Shown here one piece after another: positions 46,601 through 58,400 of a stretch of DNA of 64,000 nt (position 1 is the first letter of the stretch; each line of letters starts with the position of its first letter). The notes below the pieces were generated by a model, which was not told the origin of the DNA, searched no databases, and saw only the letters and a list, made by a program, of their open reading frames with translations. The position numbers and the translations under genes were made by a program. Source of the stretch: Novosphingobium sp. ZN18A2 (GTDB taxonomy: Bacteria > Pseudomonadota > Alphaproteobacteria > Sphingomonadales > Sphingomonadaceae); contig NZ_CP136651.1 of the NCBI RefSeq assembly GCF_036784765.1, positions 1,798,001 through 1,862,000 on the forward strand, given 5' to 3'.

Positions 46601-47082
46601 TGCACAAGCTGATCGAACGCCTGCCCGAACGCGCGCCCGATCAACGCATGGAGGCAGCAGAGGCATGGCTGGCGCGCATGGCGGACGATATCGATCCGGC
46701 CGAACGGACTGCGATGGCGCGGCGCGCGGTAAATGTCCTGTCCCATCCCGGCTGGCAGGACGTGTTCGGGCAGGATTCGCTGGCCGAAGTGCCGGTGGCC
46801 GCGCTGGTCGACGGGCGGATGGTTGCGGGTACGATCGACCGGCTGGTGATCGGCGATGCGGCAATCCGCATTGTCGATTTCAAGACGGCGCGCCGCCCGC
46901 CGACGCGGATCGAGGAAATTCCCGCAGCCTATCTGAAGCAGATGGCCGCCTATGGTCAGGCGCTGGGCGCGATCCATCCGGGCAGGCGGGTAGAAGCGGC
47001 GCTGCTCTATACCCAGACGCCGGAAATGTTCGTGCTGCCCGATGCACTGATCGAGGCCAACAAGCTGGACTCGCAAGTCTGA
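43624..47082 (+). CDS. addA: Double-strand break repair helicase AddA
   Basis: The 1152-residue UvrD/Rep-type helicase-nuclease has Walker A SASAGTGKT (24-32), motif Ia LTFTKAGAAEM, motif II ILVDEAQDTN, motif III VVGDYKQAIFRFQG, and motifs V/VI with MTVHGAKGLQAPIVIL and LLYVAMTRAEE. The C-terminal RecB nuclease has IRIVDFKTA (Asp1085, Lys1087). GTG 43624 overlaps the addB stop by four bases; a frame from 43567 is only extension into addB. It forms the AddAB complex with the preceding gene. Confidence 0.95.
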   Translation: MSKVFPLKDNQARAVDPMRTVWLSASAGTGKTQVLSARVLRLLLQQDVEPEHVLCLTFTKAGAAEMATRVNDVLARWVRLDDARLAAELNHIGAPVDDATRKRARSRFAAVLDCPGGGLRIETIHAFSQWLLSAFPVEAGLTPGTRAMEDRDRDLLLRQVLADLLIEADERGDDALLDTLADLSLRMDQSALETFLLRCAAARDLWFGAGSWNEPLRSRINGVIGLPPQEVDGTVACATLCADDAFDIASVRYCMAVNAEWGTKTGIAAANAMGDWLAADAQARLAGFEDFCRQFLTAKGEPRSTTSLDKRDPEYSTYAARVIASIEAVRERKALVALADLLDAALTLGRRFAIAWDAAKKRESYIDFDDQIRFAADLLKRRELGEWVRYKLDRRFDHILVDEAQDTNAAQWEIVLDGLIGDFFSGEGQHGDAMRTLFVVGDYKQAIFRFQGTSPENFDRARQRVRDELFGLAEASRDADRELLDLGLGRSYRTARPVLEFVDRAIGHIGYAGLGLQQPPEAHVGEDRPGLVALWRPVGQSADEEDEPEDEGAGDGNNWLSRPDRMLADTLARQVRAWLETGVYLEKHQRNAQAGDIMVLVRKRKDLAGLIVARLHAQGVPVAGVDRLRLGAPLAVKDLVAALRFALQPLDDLNLANLLVSPLIGWSQKDLLDHAYRDKGLHLWDHLRATESAQTHPAMEMLRAVLARADLSPPQELLHWLIAGPWQARRKLVARLGREVNDPVDELLNAAMAFAASGTPSLAGFLQWFDAGEGELKRESDQSGGMVRVMTVHGAKGLQAPIVILADAVDDPESAPPRGLELEERVIGGKPHKVPLPPLRKEEKAGPVLLAETEAAKAEREEHWRLLYVAMTRAEEALFIGGALGKRQTAPPPESWYGKLAALFPDDTWQSDPLWGGCAEWGALSTRSAPPSDTGVSSVAPVDLPDWLLTPVGPEPRPPRPLAPSSLGEEDAPDPPPKPGPGLVAAARRGTLMHKLIERLPERAPDQRMEAAEAWLARMADDIDPAERTAMARRAVNVLSHPGWQDVFGQDSLAEVPVAALVDGRMVAGTIDRLVIGDAAIRIVDFKTARRPPTRIEEIPAAYLKQMAAYGQALGAIHPGRRVEAALLYTQTPEMFVLPDALIEANKLDSQV

Positions 47083-47163
47083 CAGCAATGCTTTTCACGC
47101 GCGCCTGTTGCGCCCGCCCGCACCGGGCTTACATAGCAGGCAAAGACATCGAAGGAGTTTCCC

Positions 47164-47484
47164 ATGCCCACCAAGCCCGTTACCGATGCCAGCTTCGAAG
47201 AAGACGTCCTGAAGGCGGACAAGCCCGTTCTGGTGGATTTCTGGGCGGACTGGTGCGGCCCGTGCAAGATGATCGGCCCGTCGCTGGAAGAAATCTCGGA
47301 CGAACTGGCGGAGAAGGTGACCATCGCCAAGATGGACATCATGGAAAATCCCGGCGTGCCGGGCGAGATCGGCGTGCAGTCGATTCCGCTTATGGTGCTG
47401 TTCAAGGATGGCAAGCCGGTGGCGCAGAAGCTGGGCGCCGCGCCGAAAAGCCAGCTCAAGCAATGGCTTGAGAGCGAGCTCTAA
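47164..47484 (+). CDS. trxA: Thioredoxin 1
   Basis: The 106-residue protein has active site WADWCGPCKM with Cys31 and Cys34, the cis-proline loop VQSIPLMVLFKDG and a normal length. It reduces cytoplasmic disulfides, including those of ribonucleotide reductase. A GAAGGAG ribosome-binding site stands before the ATG. It follows addA after 81 bases, an order common in alphaproteobacteria, and converges with the phosphatase gene. Confidence 0.97.
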   Translation: MPTKPVTDASFEEDVLKADKPVLVDFWADWCGPCKMIGPSLEEISDELAEKVTIAKMDIMENPGVPGEIGVQSIPLMVLFKDGKPVAQKLGAAPKSQLKQWLESEL

Positions 47485-47499
47485 GCCACTTCCGGCAAA

Positions 47500-48321
47500 T
47501 CAGGATTCGATCTGGCGCAGCCTTTGCGCCAGATCGTTCCACAATGCGGGTGAGGCGGCGCCGATCAGGCCCTTGCGGTCTTCGTCGACACGGTAATCGC
47601 TGCCGTCCATCCGCGCGACCTTGCCGCCCGCTTCGTTGACGAACAGCGCACCGGCGGCATGGTCCCAGGGCAACGTGCGTTCGAAGATCGAAACGTCGTT
47701 CACGCCCAGCGCCAGCCGCGGATATTGTTCGGCGGCGCAGCGCGGTATGTCCACCAGCGTATAGAACGGTGCGATATGGCGTTTCATCGCTTCGCGCTTG
47801 GCATCGTCCATGAACAGCAGGCTGATCCCGGCCACCGGCGGCTGTTGCCCCGTGGTGCGGGCCGCGGTGCGTTCGGCATTGACGAAAGCACCCATGCCGC
47901 GATGAGCGTGGCAAAAGCGACCGGTCAACACGTCATAGATCCAGCCCGAAACGGCCACGCCGCGTTCCGCAAGGGCGACGAGGATACCGAACGGCGCCTT
48001 GCCGGCGGCGAAGTTGTTGGTGCCGTCCAGCGGATCGACGATCCAGCAAAGATCGTCGCCCAGGCGGTTCATCAGCGATGGATCGGCGTGCGCGGCTTCC
48101 TCTCCAACGATCGCGGCTTCGGGCAGCAGCCTGCCAAGCCCTTCGGTAAGGATCGCTTCGGCGTCGCGGTCGGCAATCGTGACGACATCGTCAACCGCCT
48201 TGTGCATCACTTCCGCATCGTCGAGCGTCCTGAAACGCGGCAGGATCGCCCGTTCAGCCGCGTCGCGCATCAGCGCGTGGACCGCCTTGTCCAGCGCGTC
48301 GGTCGGGCGCCGGTTGGTCAA
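47500..48321 (-). CDS. Inositol monophosphatase family protein (probable histidinol-phosphatase)
   Basis: The 273-residue Mg-dependent phosphatase has the IMPase motifs VGEEAA, WIVDPLDGTNNFAAG and the late PWDHAAGALFVNEAGG. Relatives dephosphorylate inositol phosphates, histidinol phosphate (HisN) or nucleotide phosphates. Clustering with argJ hints at amino-acid synthesis, so HisN is possible but unproven. I chose the TTG at 48321, whose TTGA overlaps the argJ stop and gives the N-terminus (M)TNRRPTDALDK. The last codons include the 12-base hairpin at 47508. Confidence 0.85.
   Translation of the reverse strand: MTNRRPTDALDKAVHALMRDAAERAILPRFRTLDDAEVMHKAVDDVVTIADRDAEAILTEGLGRLLPEAAIVGEEAAHADPSLMNRLGDDLCWIVDPLDGTNNFAAGKAPFGILVALAERGVAVSGWIYDVLTGRFCHAHRGMGAFVNAERTAARTTGQQPPVAGISLLFMDDAKREAMKRHIAPFYTLVDIPRCAAEQYPRLALGVNDVSIFERTLPWDHAAGALFVNEAGGKVARMDGSDYRVDEDRKGLIGAASPALWNDLAQRLRQIES
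47508..47536. terminator. 12-base perfect hairpin between trxA and the phosphatase gene
   Basis: CGATCTGGCGCA (47508-47519) pairs with TGCGCCAGATCG (47525-47536) around GCCTT. It lies within the last codons of the minus-strand phosphatase, about 25 bases after the trxA stop. There is no strong T-tract on either strand. It could end trxA transcription. Confidence 0.45.
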
Positions 48322-49544
48322 CTGCGATAGTCCGCGTTGATCGAGATGTAGCCGTGCGTCAGGTCGCAGGTCCACACGGTTGCGCGTCCATCGCCAAGGC
48401 CAAGATCGACCTCTATCGTGATGTCCTGCCCCTTCAGGTGCGCGGCAACCGGCGCTTCGTCATAATCGGCAAGCGGCTGCCCTTCCTTCGCCGCCCAGAT
48501 GCCGCCGAAGCCGATGGACAGCCTGTCGCGGTCCGCCGGTTCGCCGGCCTTGCCCACGGCCATGACCACGCGGCCCCAGTTGGCGTCCTCTCCGGCGATG
48601 GCGGTCTTCACCAGCGGCGAATTGGCGATGGCGAGGCCGACCTTGCGGGCGCTCTCGTCGCTTGTCGCACCGCTTACCGAAATGGCGATGAACTTCTGCG
48701 CCCCTTCGCCATCACGCACGACAAGGTGGGCCAACTGGCGGCACACGTCGCCGACTGCCGCAGCAAAGGCATCGGCGCCGTCGTCGTCGAACGAGGAGAG
48801 GGGGGCATTGCCCGCCTTGCCCGTCGCGAAGGCCAGTACGGTGTCGCTGGTGGACGTATCGCTGTCGACCGTGATGCACGAGAACGTGCGCCGGTTCGCG
48901 GCTGAAAGCACCGTTTGCAGGAAGGCGGGCTCTACGGCCGCGTCGGTGAAAAGATAGCCCAGCATCGTTGCCATGTCGGGTGCGATCATGCCCGAACCCT
49001 TGATGATCGCGCCGATCGTTACCGTCTTTCCGCCGACCATGGCTGTCGCCACCGCGCCCTTGGGGAAGGTATCGGTGGTAGAGATCGTCGCGGCGGCTTC
49101 TTCCCACGAACATTCGGACGCGGTGAATACCGCATCCAGTCCGGCACGCGCCTTGTCCTTGGGCAGCGGCACGCCGATTACCCCGGTGGAAGAGACGAAC
49201 ACCTGTTCCTGCGGGCAACCGATCCGGCCGGCGACCTGCGCCATGATCGCCTCAACCGCCTCGCGCCCGCGATAGCCGGTAAAGGCGTTGGAGTTGCCCG
49301 CATTCACCACCAGCGCGCGCGCCTTGCCCTGCTTCACGTTGTCGCGGCCCGTTTCCACTTCGGATGAACAGCATACGTTGCGCGTGAACACGCCGGCGAC
49401 GCTTGTCCCCTCGGCCAGTTCGACAAAGGTAAGGTCGCAGCGGCCCCAGTCCTTGTATCCGGCGCGTGCGATGCGCGGCGTTACGCCGGCAATCGGCGGG
49501 ATCGCGGGGAAGGGCGTGGCGAGCGGGGAAACGGTATCGGACAT
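48318..49544 (-). CDS. argJ: Bifunctional ornithine acetyltransferase / N-acetylglutamate synthase
   Basis: The 408-residue precursor cleaves itself before a threonine to give alpha and beta chains. That nucleophile is Thr193 in PDMATMLGYLFTDA. Other motifs are NAGNSNAFTG, VFVSSTGVIG and KGSGMIAPD. It transfers the acetyl group from N-acetylornithine to glutamate, completing the cyclic arginine pathway. The ATG at 49544 gives the start MSDTVSPLATPF; an open extension upstream has no coding character. The stop overlaps the phosphatase TTG start. Confidence 0.96.
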   Translation of the reverse strand: MSDTVSPLATPFPAIPPIAGVTPRIARAGYKDWGRCDLTFVELAEGTSVAGVFTRNVCCSSEVETGRDNVKQGKARALVVNAGNSNAFTGYRGREAVEAIMAQVAGRIGCPQEQVFVSSTGVIGVPLPKDKARAGLDAVFTASECSWEEAAATISTTDTFPKGAVATAMVGGKTVTIGAIIKGSGMIAPDMATMLGYLFTDAAVEPAFLQTVLSAANRRTFSCITVDSDTSTSDTVLAFATGKAGNAPLSSFDDDGADAFAAAVGDVCRQLAHLVVRDGEGAQKFIAISVSGATSDESARKVGLAIANSPLVKTAIAGEDANWGRVVMAVGKAGEPADRDRLSIGFGGIWAAKEGQPLADYDEAPVAAHLKGQDITIEVDLGLGDGRATVWTCDLTHGYISINADYRS

Positions 49545-49812
49545 GGCTTGCGCGGTTAGCCCCCGTCCGCCGCGCGGGCAAGCGGCTTGCACTTGCGGGC
49601 GAGGACGGTAGGCATCCGTTTCTGACAGGACGGTAACTTTATGTCGCGCGCTGGCGATGGCACGGTTATGCCGAACTGGACTTTCGCGGTCGCGCCCGGC
49701 GCGCGGTCTGTGCGTTGGTCGCGTGCCCGGGCCTTGTCCGGCTGCGACCTTGGGAGACGAATCCCCCGAACGAACCCGGGCTCGCGATAAATGAGCCGGA
49801 ACTGGAGTTGGA

Positions 49813-50301
49813 ATGACGAAGAAACTGCTGGTCGCGCCCCTGATTGCCCTTCTTGCCGCCTCACCCGCGCTTGCCGCTGCGCCAACCGGGCCAAAGCCCG
49901 CAGGCAATCCGGGCGCGTGGATCACGCCCGGAGACTATCCCGCCGCCGCGTTGAAGGCGGGGAAAGAGGGGGCCGTCCAGTTCTCGCTGCAGGTCGATGC
50001 CAGTGGCACGCCCACGGGCTGTTCGGTCACGAAGGGCAGCGGTGAGCCTTCGCTTGACGAGGCGACGTGCCGCCTGATCTCGCAGCGCGCGCATTTCACG
50101 CCTGCCACCGGAAAGAACGGAAAACCCGTTGCCGGCACCTATGCAAATACGGTGCGCTGGGTTCTTCCGGCAGACGGCGGGCCGGAAGTGCTGGCGTCGA
50201 TCGATCGCCGGCTTATCGCGCCCGCTTATTGCGTTCCGGTCTGGAAGGGGGAACGCGCCCAGACGATCGGCATGGTCGCGCTTGCGCGTTGCCTGCGCTG
50301 A
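49813..50301 (+). CDS. Exported TonB C-terminal-domain protein
   Basis: The 162-residue protein has a signal peptide (about residues 1-21, ending PALAA) and a TonB-like C-terminal domain (about 40-115). It includes DYPAAALKAGKEGAVQFSLQVDASGTPTGC and the ISQRAHFTPATGKNGKPV segment. It has no membrane anchor of the classical TonB type and no Pro-rich spacer, so it is a free periplasmic domain rather than an energy transducer. Three cysteines are in the mature part. Its role is unknown. Confidence 0.75.
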   Translation: MTKKLLVAPLIALLAASPALAAAPTGPKPAGNPGAWITPGDYPAAALKAGKEGAVQFSLQVDASGTPTGCSVTKGSGEPSLDEATCRLISQRAHFTPATGKNGKPVAGTYANTVRWVLPADGGPEVLASIDRRLIAPAYCVPVWKGERAQTIGMVALARCLR

Positions 50302-50402
50302 CGCAGGGGCTGCATTACCGGCGCTGACATAGCGGGCAAATCCGCGACGACGCGCGTTTCTTCATGGACGAAGCGCGCCGCAGTCCCTATCTGCCGTGCG
50401 TA

Positions 50403-50663
50403 ATGCGTTTGCTGCTTGCCCTTCTTGCGCTGATTTCGGGCGTCTCCGCGCCCCAGGTGGCGCTTGCGAATTCGCCTGCCGAAGTCGCCGGGCACGTTCT
50501 TGGCGCGGCAGAATCCGCCGAGGCCGAGCAGGCGATTGTCCTGCAGGCGGTTCCGCGCCGGTCGCAGGCTGCGCTTCGCAAGGTTCGCAATGTCGGCCTT
50601 GCGCCCGCTTTCCGCGTGCCGTCGGGCAGCGGTTTCGCGCTGACTGACCGCGCCCGCGAATAG
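50403..50663 (+). CDS. Small exported protein upstream of secA
   Basis: From the ATG at 50403 the frame encodes 86 residues with a strong signal peptide (MRLLLALLALISGVSAP... cut near VALANS). The mature part of about 60 residues is Ala/Glu/Arg-rich and ends in a basic segment. An ATG at 50364 would add 13 polar residues that spoil the signal, so I prefer the shorter form. I do not recognise the family. It lies about 120 bases before secA. Confidence 0.5.
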   Translation: MRLLLALLALISGVSAPQVALANSPAEVAGHVLGAAESAEAEQAIVLQAVPRRSQAALRKVRNVGLAPAFRVPSGSGFALTDRARE

Positions 50664-50786
50664 CGCGCCGCGCACGTTCCCAGATTCGTTATTCTGCCGG
50701 AATGCGCATGGCCTGCGGGTCGCGCGGCTCCGGCGCATCACCGCATATCCGTTCAGACCATATTCGTTCAGACAGGGAATCCGCCC

Positions 50787-53510
<2,724 letters not shown>

Positions 53511-53521
53511 CCCCGAATTCG

Positions 53522-53554
53522 TCCCGCCCCGGTCGGTTGCGAATCGGGGCGGGA
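53522..53554 (+). terminator. GC hairpin after secA
   Basis: TCCCGCCCCG (53522-53531) pairs with CGGGGCGGGA (53545-53554) around a 13-base loop, 12 bases after the secA stop. AAAATT follows rather than a T-tract, so efficient intrinsic termination is uncertain. Confidence 0.5.
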
Positions 53555-53629
53555 AAATTCCTGCGACGCGAATGAGCCGGATTGGTGCGAGTCGCGCCTG
53601 TCCAGAATGAAAATCGCTCGCAACAGCGT

Positions 53630-53659
53630 TTGACACCCCGCGCAAACTATTGGTAATTC
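53630..53659 (+). promoter_or_regulatory. Candidate promoter of the two-partner secretion operon
   Basis: TTGACA (53630-53635) is followed after 18 bases by TAATTC (53654-53659). The 205-base gap before tpsB is unusually AT-rich toward its end (53641-53700), and a GGGGGG ribosome-binding region precedes the ATG at 53716. Confidence 0.5.
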
Positions 53660-53715
53660 CGAAAAAACGATAACAGAACGGGCCGCACCATAAATTATAG
53701 TCGGGGGGCTAGAGA

Positions 53716-55476
53716 ATGCGGCATATTGGGACGGCGGGCGACCGCCTTGTCCAGGCGACGGCTTTTGCCGCGGTTTCCGCGCTGGCCTCAACTGCGCTTC
53801 CGGCACCTGCATTTGGTCAGGCCGCAAGCGGTATTCCCACGCGGGACGAGCTTCAGGGCATAACCCAGGCTCCGGCCGAGGCGCCGCCGCGTCTTTCCAT
53901 TTCCGGCGGGATAGAGCGTTCGCCCTGTCCCCTGGCCGATCCCAAGTTCAAGGACATTACCGTCACGATCAGTGACGTTGAGTTTCATGGCCTTAAGGAA
54001 ATCGCACCGGCCGACCTGTCTGCCGCGTGGCAGCCGTTTGCCGGATCGGCGCAGCCGGTATCGGTGATCTGCGAGATCCGCGACGCCGCCGCCACAATCC
54101 TGCGCAACAAGGGCTATCTGGCCGCGGTCGAAGTGCCCACCCAGCGGATCGAGAACGGCCATGTAAAGCTTGAGGTGCTCTATGCGCGGATCACCGCAAT
54201 CCGGGCGCGGGGCGAAACGAAGGGCGCGGAACGCAAGCTGAAGGATTACCTTGGCCGGCTTACCGAGGAAGAGGTTTTCAACCGCTACCGCGCCGAACGC
54301 TATCTTTTGCTGGCGCGTGACCTGCCCGGCTACAATGTCCGCCTTACGCTGAAGCCCGCCGGAACCGACCCCGGCGACCTGATCGGCGAAGTATCCGTGC
54401 TGCGCCGGCCCTATGTCGTCGATCTGACGGTGCAGGATCTTGCCGCGAAGGCGACGGGCCGCTGGGGCGGGCAGATCCGGGCACAGGCGTTCGGCCTTAC
54501 CGGCATGGGCGATGTCACGACGGTTTCGTATTACGCAACGTCCGACTTCAAGGAGCAGCATATCCTGCAGCTCAACCACGAGTTCCGGCCGGGGTCGGAA
54601 GGGCTCGTGGTGGGCGGCCAGTTCACTTATGCGTGGACGAAGCCCGACATCGGCACGGCTGTCAACGCGTCGCTGGAAGCGCGCACGTTGTTCGCCACGC
54701 TTTACGCGAAGTATCCGGTAAAGCGCACGCAGGGCGAAAACCTGTGGCTTTCGGGCGGGTTCGATTTCGTCAACCAGAACGTCGATTTCATCGGTCCGCT
54801 CACGCGCGACAAAGTCCGCGTGCTGTGGGGACGGGCCGATTTCGATGCGGTCGACCTGCGGCATCGCGCCCCGCGCTGGCACGTCAACGGTTCGCTGGAA
54901 GTCCGGCAGGGGATCGATTTTCTCGATGCGACCCGCACCTGCGTGGGGGCGACCTGTCCCGCAGGCGGGATACCCACCAGCCGCTTCGACGGTTCGCCCG
55001 GCGCCACCGTGGTCCGCGCTTCGGGCGAGTTCGAGGTTGCCGCTGGCGACAAGCTGGCATTCGCCCTGCTGCCGCGCGCGCAATATGCGTTCAAGCCGTT
55101 GCTCAGCTTCGAGGAATATTCGGCAGGAAACTATACCATCGGGCGCGGGTATGATCCCGGCACGCTTACCGGCGACAGCGGCGTGGGCGGATCGTTCGAG
55201 CTTCGCGGTCCGCGCTTCAACTTGCGGCAGGGCACCGATTCCTCGGTGCAGCCCTATACCTTCGTCGATGCGGCGTGGGTCTGGAACAAGGGCGTTCCGG
55301 GCGCCCAGCGCCTGGTGTCGGCCGGTGGCGGCATCCGCAGCACGATAAAGGACCGTTTCCGGCTCGACGCCAACATCGCTGTGCCGATCGAAAACGCGGG
55401 CTTTCAGGCGCAGCGCGGCGACGTGCGCTTCCTGATTTCGCTGACGACCAGACTCCTGCCTTGGGGGACCAAATGA
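53716..55476 (+). CDS. Two-partner secretion outer-membrane transporter (TpsB, ShlB/FhaC family)
   Basis: The 586-residue protein has a signal peptide (about 1-34, ending PAFGQ), a POTRA region (about 80-165, with ITVTISDVEFHGLKEI) and a C-terminal Omp85-type 16-strand barrel. The conserved barrel-tip motif is GRGY (476-479) in TIGRGYDPGTLTGDSG; FhaC has VRGY there. The protein ends in an aromatic/hydrophobic strand near LTTRLLPWG. TpsB proteins move their partner TpsA across the outer membrane. The stop overlaps the next gene by four bases. Confidence 0.92.
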   Translation: MRHIGTAGDRLVQATAFAAVSALASTALPAPAFGQAASGIPTRDELQGITQAPAEAPPRLSISGGIERSPCPLADPKFKDITVTISDVEFHGLKEIAPADLSAAWQPFAGSAQPVSVICEIRDAAATILRNKGYLAAVEVPTQRIENGHVKLEVLYARITAIRARGETKGAERKLKDYLGRLTEEEVFNRYRAERYLLLARDLPGYNVRLTLKPAGTDPGDLIGEVSVLRRPYVVDLTVQDLAAKATGRWGGQIRAQAFGLTGMGDVTTVSYYATSDFKEQHILQLNHEFRPGSEGLVVGGQFTYAWTKPDIGTAVNASLEARTLFATLYAKYPVKRTQGENLWLSGGFDFVNQNVDFIGPLTRDKVRVLWGRADFDAVDLRHRAPRWHVNGSLEVRQGIDFLDATRTCVGATCPAGGIPTSRFDGSPGATVVRASGEFEVAAGDKLAFALLPRAQYAFKPLLSFEEYSAGNYTIGRGYDPGTLTGDSGVGGSFELRGPRFNLRQGTDSSVQPYTFVDAAWVWNKGVPGAQRLVSAGGGIRSTIKDRFRLDANIAVPIENAGFQAQRGDVRFLISLTTRLLPWGTK

Positions 55477-58400
55477 TGGCTACCGACCGGCATCGCACCC
55501 ACAGGGATATCGCCGTCGCTTCCACGCTGGCCATCGCGGTTTCGATGGCTGCCGGCACTACGGCGGCCAGGGCACAGTCGTTCAACGGATCGGGCTCGGT
55601 CGTTGCCGGCACGGCCACCATCGATACGCCGACTGGCACGACGACCGACGTCACGGTGGGCAGCAGCAACGTCGTGATCAACTGGACGCCCACCGACAAC
55701 GCGGTGAATCCCAACGTCCCGATCCTGTTCCAGAATGCGGGCACGACGGCGACGTTTCAGGGCGACGGCGCGCTGTATCCCAACTTCACCGTTCTCAATA
55801 ACATCCTGCCGACCGACCAGACGCGCGCGATCCAGTTCGACGGCAACATCGTCAGCCAGTTGACGGGCAACGCGCCGGGGCCGGGCGGGACGGTGTTTTT
55901 CTATTCGCCCAGCGGTTTCCTGATCAATTCGACTGCCACGATGAATGTCGGCAATCTGGGATTCTCCGCTTCGCCGATCGCGTATAACGCGACCACCGGT
56001 GATTTCGGCGGGGCCAACGGAACGGTTACGTTCGGGCAGGCGCCCAATGTCAATGCGTCCATCATCACGCGTACCGGCGCGAGCATAACGGCAACCGCAG
56101 CATCGTCTTACGTGGCGATGGTTGCGCCGCGGATCGTTCACCAGGGCGCCATCAACGTGAACGGGTCCGCGGCGCTGGTGGGCGCGCAGGCGGCGACGAT
56201 CACGTTTTCGACCAATGGGCTGTTCGATATCCAGGTGGATGTCGGCACCGATTCCGGGCCGGATGCGGTTCTGGTGCAGGGTGGCAGCATCACCGGCCCG
56301 GCCGCAGCACCTACAGGGCCAAGCCATCGCGTCTATCTGGTGGCGGTGCCCAAGAATTTCGCGATCGGCCTGGCCATCACGCAGGGAAGCCAGCTTGGGT
56401 TCGCCGTCGCGGGGGCAGCGGACGTTCAAGGCAATGCGGTGATCCTTTCGGCGGGGAACGACATCGTTGCCGGTGAAGCGGTATCGGGCAGCGTTGGCGG
56501 TGGCGGCGCACCGGGATCGATTTCCATCAGCAATGCCGGCGGCGCAATCGACTTCACATCCGCCGTAAGAGCGGCAGGATCAAGCTTTGCGCTGAGTGGC
56601 ACGGGGACGACCAGCTTTGCGTCCGACCTTGCGGCAATCGGCGCGAATTCCGCCACGGCCCGCGTGTCGGGCGGCGGGACGCTGTCCGTTACCGGCAACC
56701 TGTCTCTTGCGACGGACAGCAGCGTGGCGAACGGCGGGTTCGCCAACGATGGCGGCACGGCATCGCTTCTGGCACAGACCGGCGGCACGATTATCGTTGG
56801 CGGCAACGCGACGGTTTCCGCTGCCGCTTCCGGCGACAAGAACGGCGATGGCGCGCTTACCGGCGGCACGGCCAGCCTGGGCGCGACGGGCGCGGGATCG
56901 GGCATTTCGATTACGGGCACGGCAACCGTCGATTCGACAGCAAGCGACACATTGCCGCTGGGCATGGCGGCAACGGGTGGAACCGCCTCGCTCTACGCAA
57001 CCGGCGGCGGCTCCGTGAATGTTGCCGGGCAGGCGACGATCAGTGCCAGTGGCAAGGGAATATCGTCACAGAATACGGCGGGCGGCCTTGCGCAGGCCTA
57101 TGTTCAGGATGGCGGATCGCTGGTCCTGTCCGACATCAATATGGATGCCGACGCGGACAGCAACCTGTCCAGCGATCCCGGGTCGGTCGGGGGAGCGGCG
57201 ACAGGCGGCACGGCAAGCATCGCTGCGCTGGGCACCGCGGGCAATATCGCGGTTTCGGGAACGGCCAGCCTTTCGGCATCGGCATTCGGTGGCTTCGGAA
57301 CCTGCGTGACCTGCGCGGTTGACGGAGGTGCTGCCACCGGCGGCACGACAACGGTGCAGACTTCGGCGGCGGCGCATTCGATCAACTTCGCGTCGATCAA
57401 TCTCTACAGCGATGCCTATGCCGGCCAGGGCACCAACGGCGACGGCGGATCGGGGACGGGCGGCACATCGTCGATAGATGTCGGCGCGGGGGCAACCGTC
57501 ACCAGCCAGGGCACATCGCTTTCGGCGGGCGGATTCGGCGGCGGATCGGCCAATTTCAACGGCGGAACAGGGCAGGGCGGCATCGCGACGACGCGCACCG
57601 GCACCGGCGCCCAGTTGACCATGAACGGCTTTGTCAATTTGCAGGCATCGTCTTACGGCGGCGATGCGCAGACGACCGGAACCGGCGGCGATTCCTTTGG
57701 CGGAACCGCGCAGATTCTTGTTCCGGACGGCACGACGACGCTTGGCCCCAACGGGAACGGCTTTTCGTTCGCATCGATCGATACGTCGGCCACGGGCGGA
57801 TACGGTCTGGTCGGCGGTTCGGCCACGGGTGGCCTGTCCGGTGTGGCCGTCAACGGGCCGGGCAACTTCAGCTATACGGCGGGCACGTTCGGCGGGCTGT
57901 CTCTCTATGCCTACGGTTACGGCAATATCGGGTATGGAGCTACCGGACAGGACGGCTCGACGCAGGGCGGCGAGGCGAGCCTTGTCGTCACGAATGGCGG
58001 CACAGCGACGATCAACGGTGACTTCAACGCCTATGCGGACGGCGTATTCTATTCCGATGCGTCAGGCGGCGCGGGTGGAGGCAACGGGACGGGCGGCATC
58101 GCCTCGATCTCGCAGGATACCGGCGGCAGCATCGCGATCACCGGCAATGTGAATCTTCAGGCCTCTGGCGTGGGCAGCGACAATTTCGATGTCGGGTCGC
58201 TGGCGGGCGGAACGGGAACCGGCGGCAATGCCAGCATAACCGTCAACGATCCGGGCGGGATCACCATCAACGCGACGACCGTAACCCTCACGGCCGACGG
58301 TCGTGGCGGCGCAGGCGATTCGCTGGGCGGCGCGTCAGACGGCGGCAGCGGCATTGGCGGCACCGTAACTATCGGTGCGGTCGGCGGGGCAAACCAGGTT

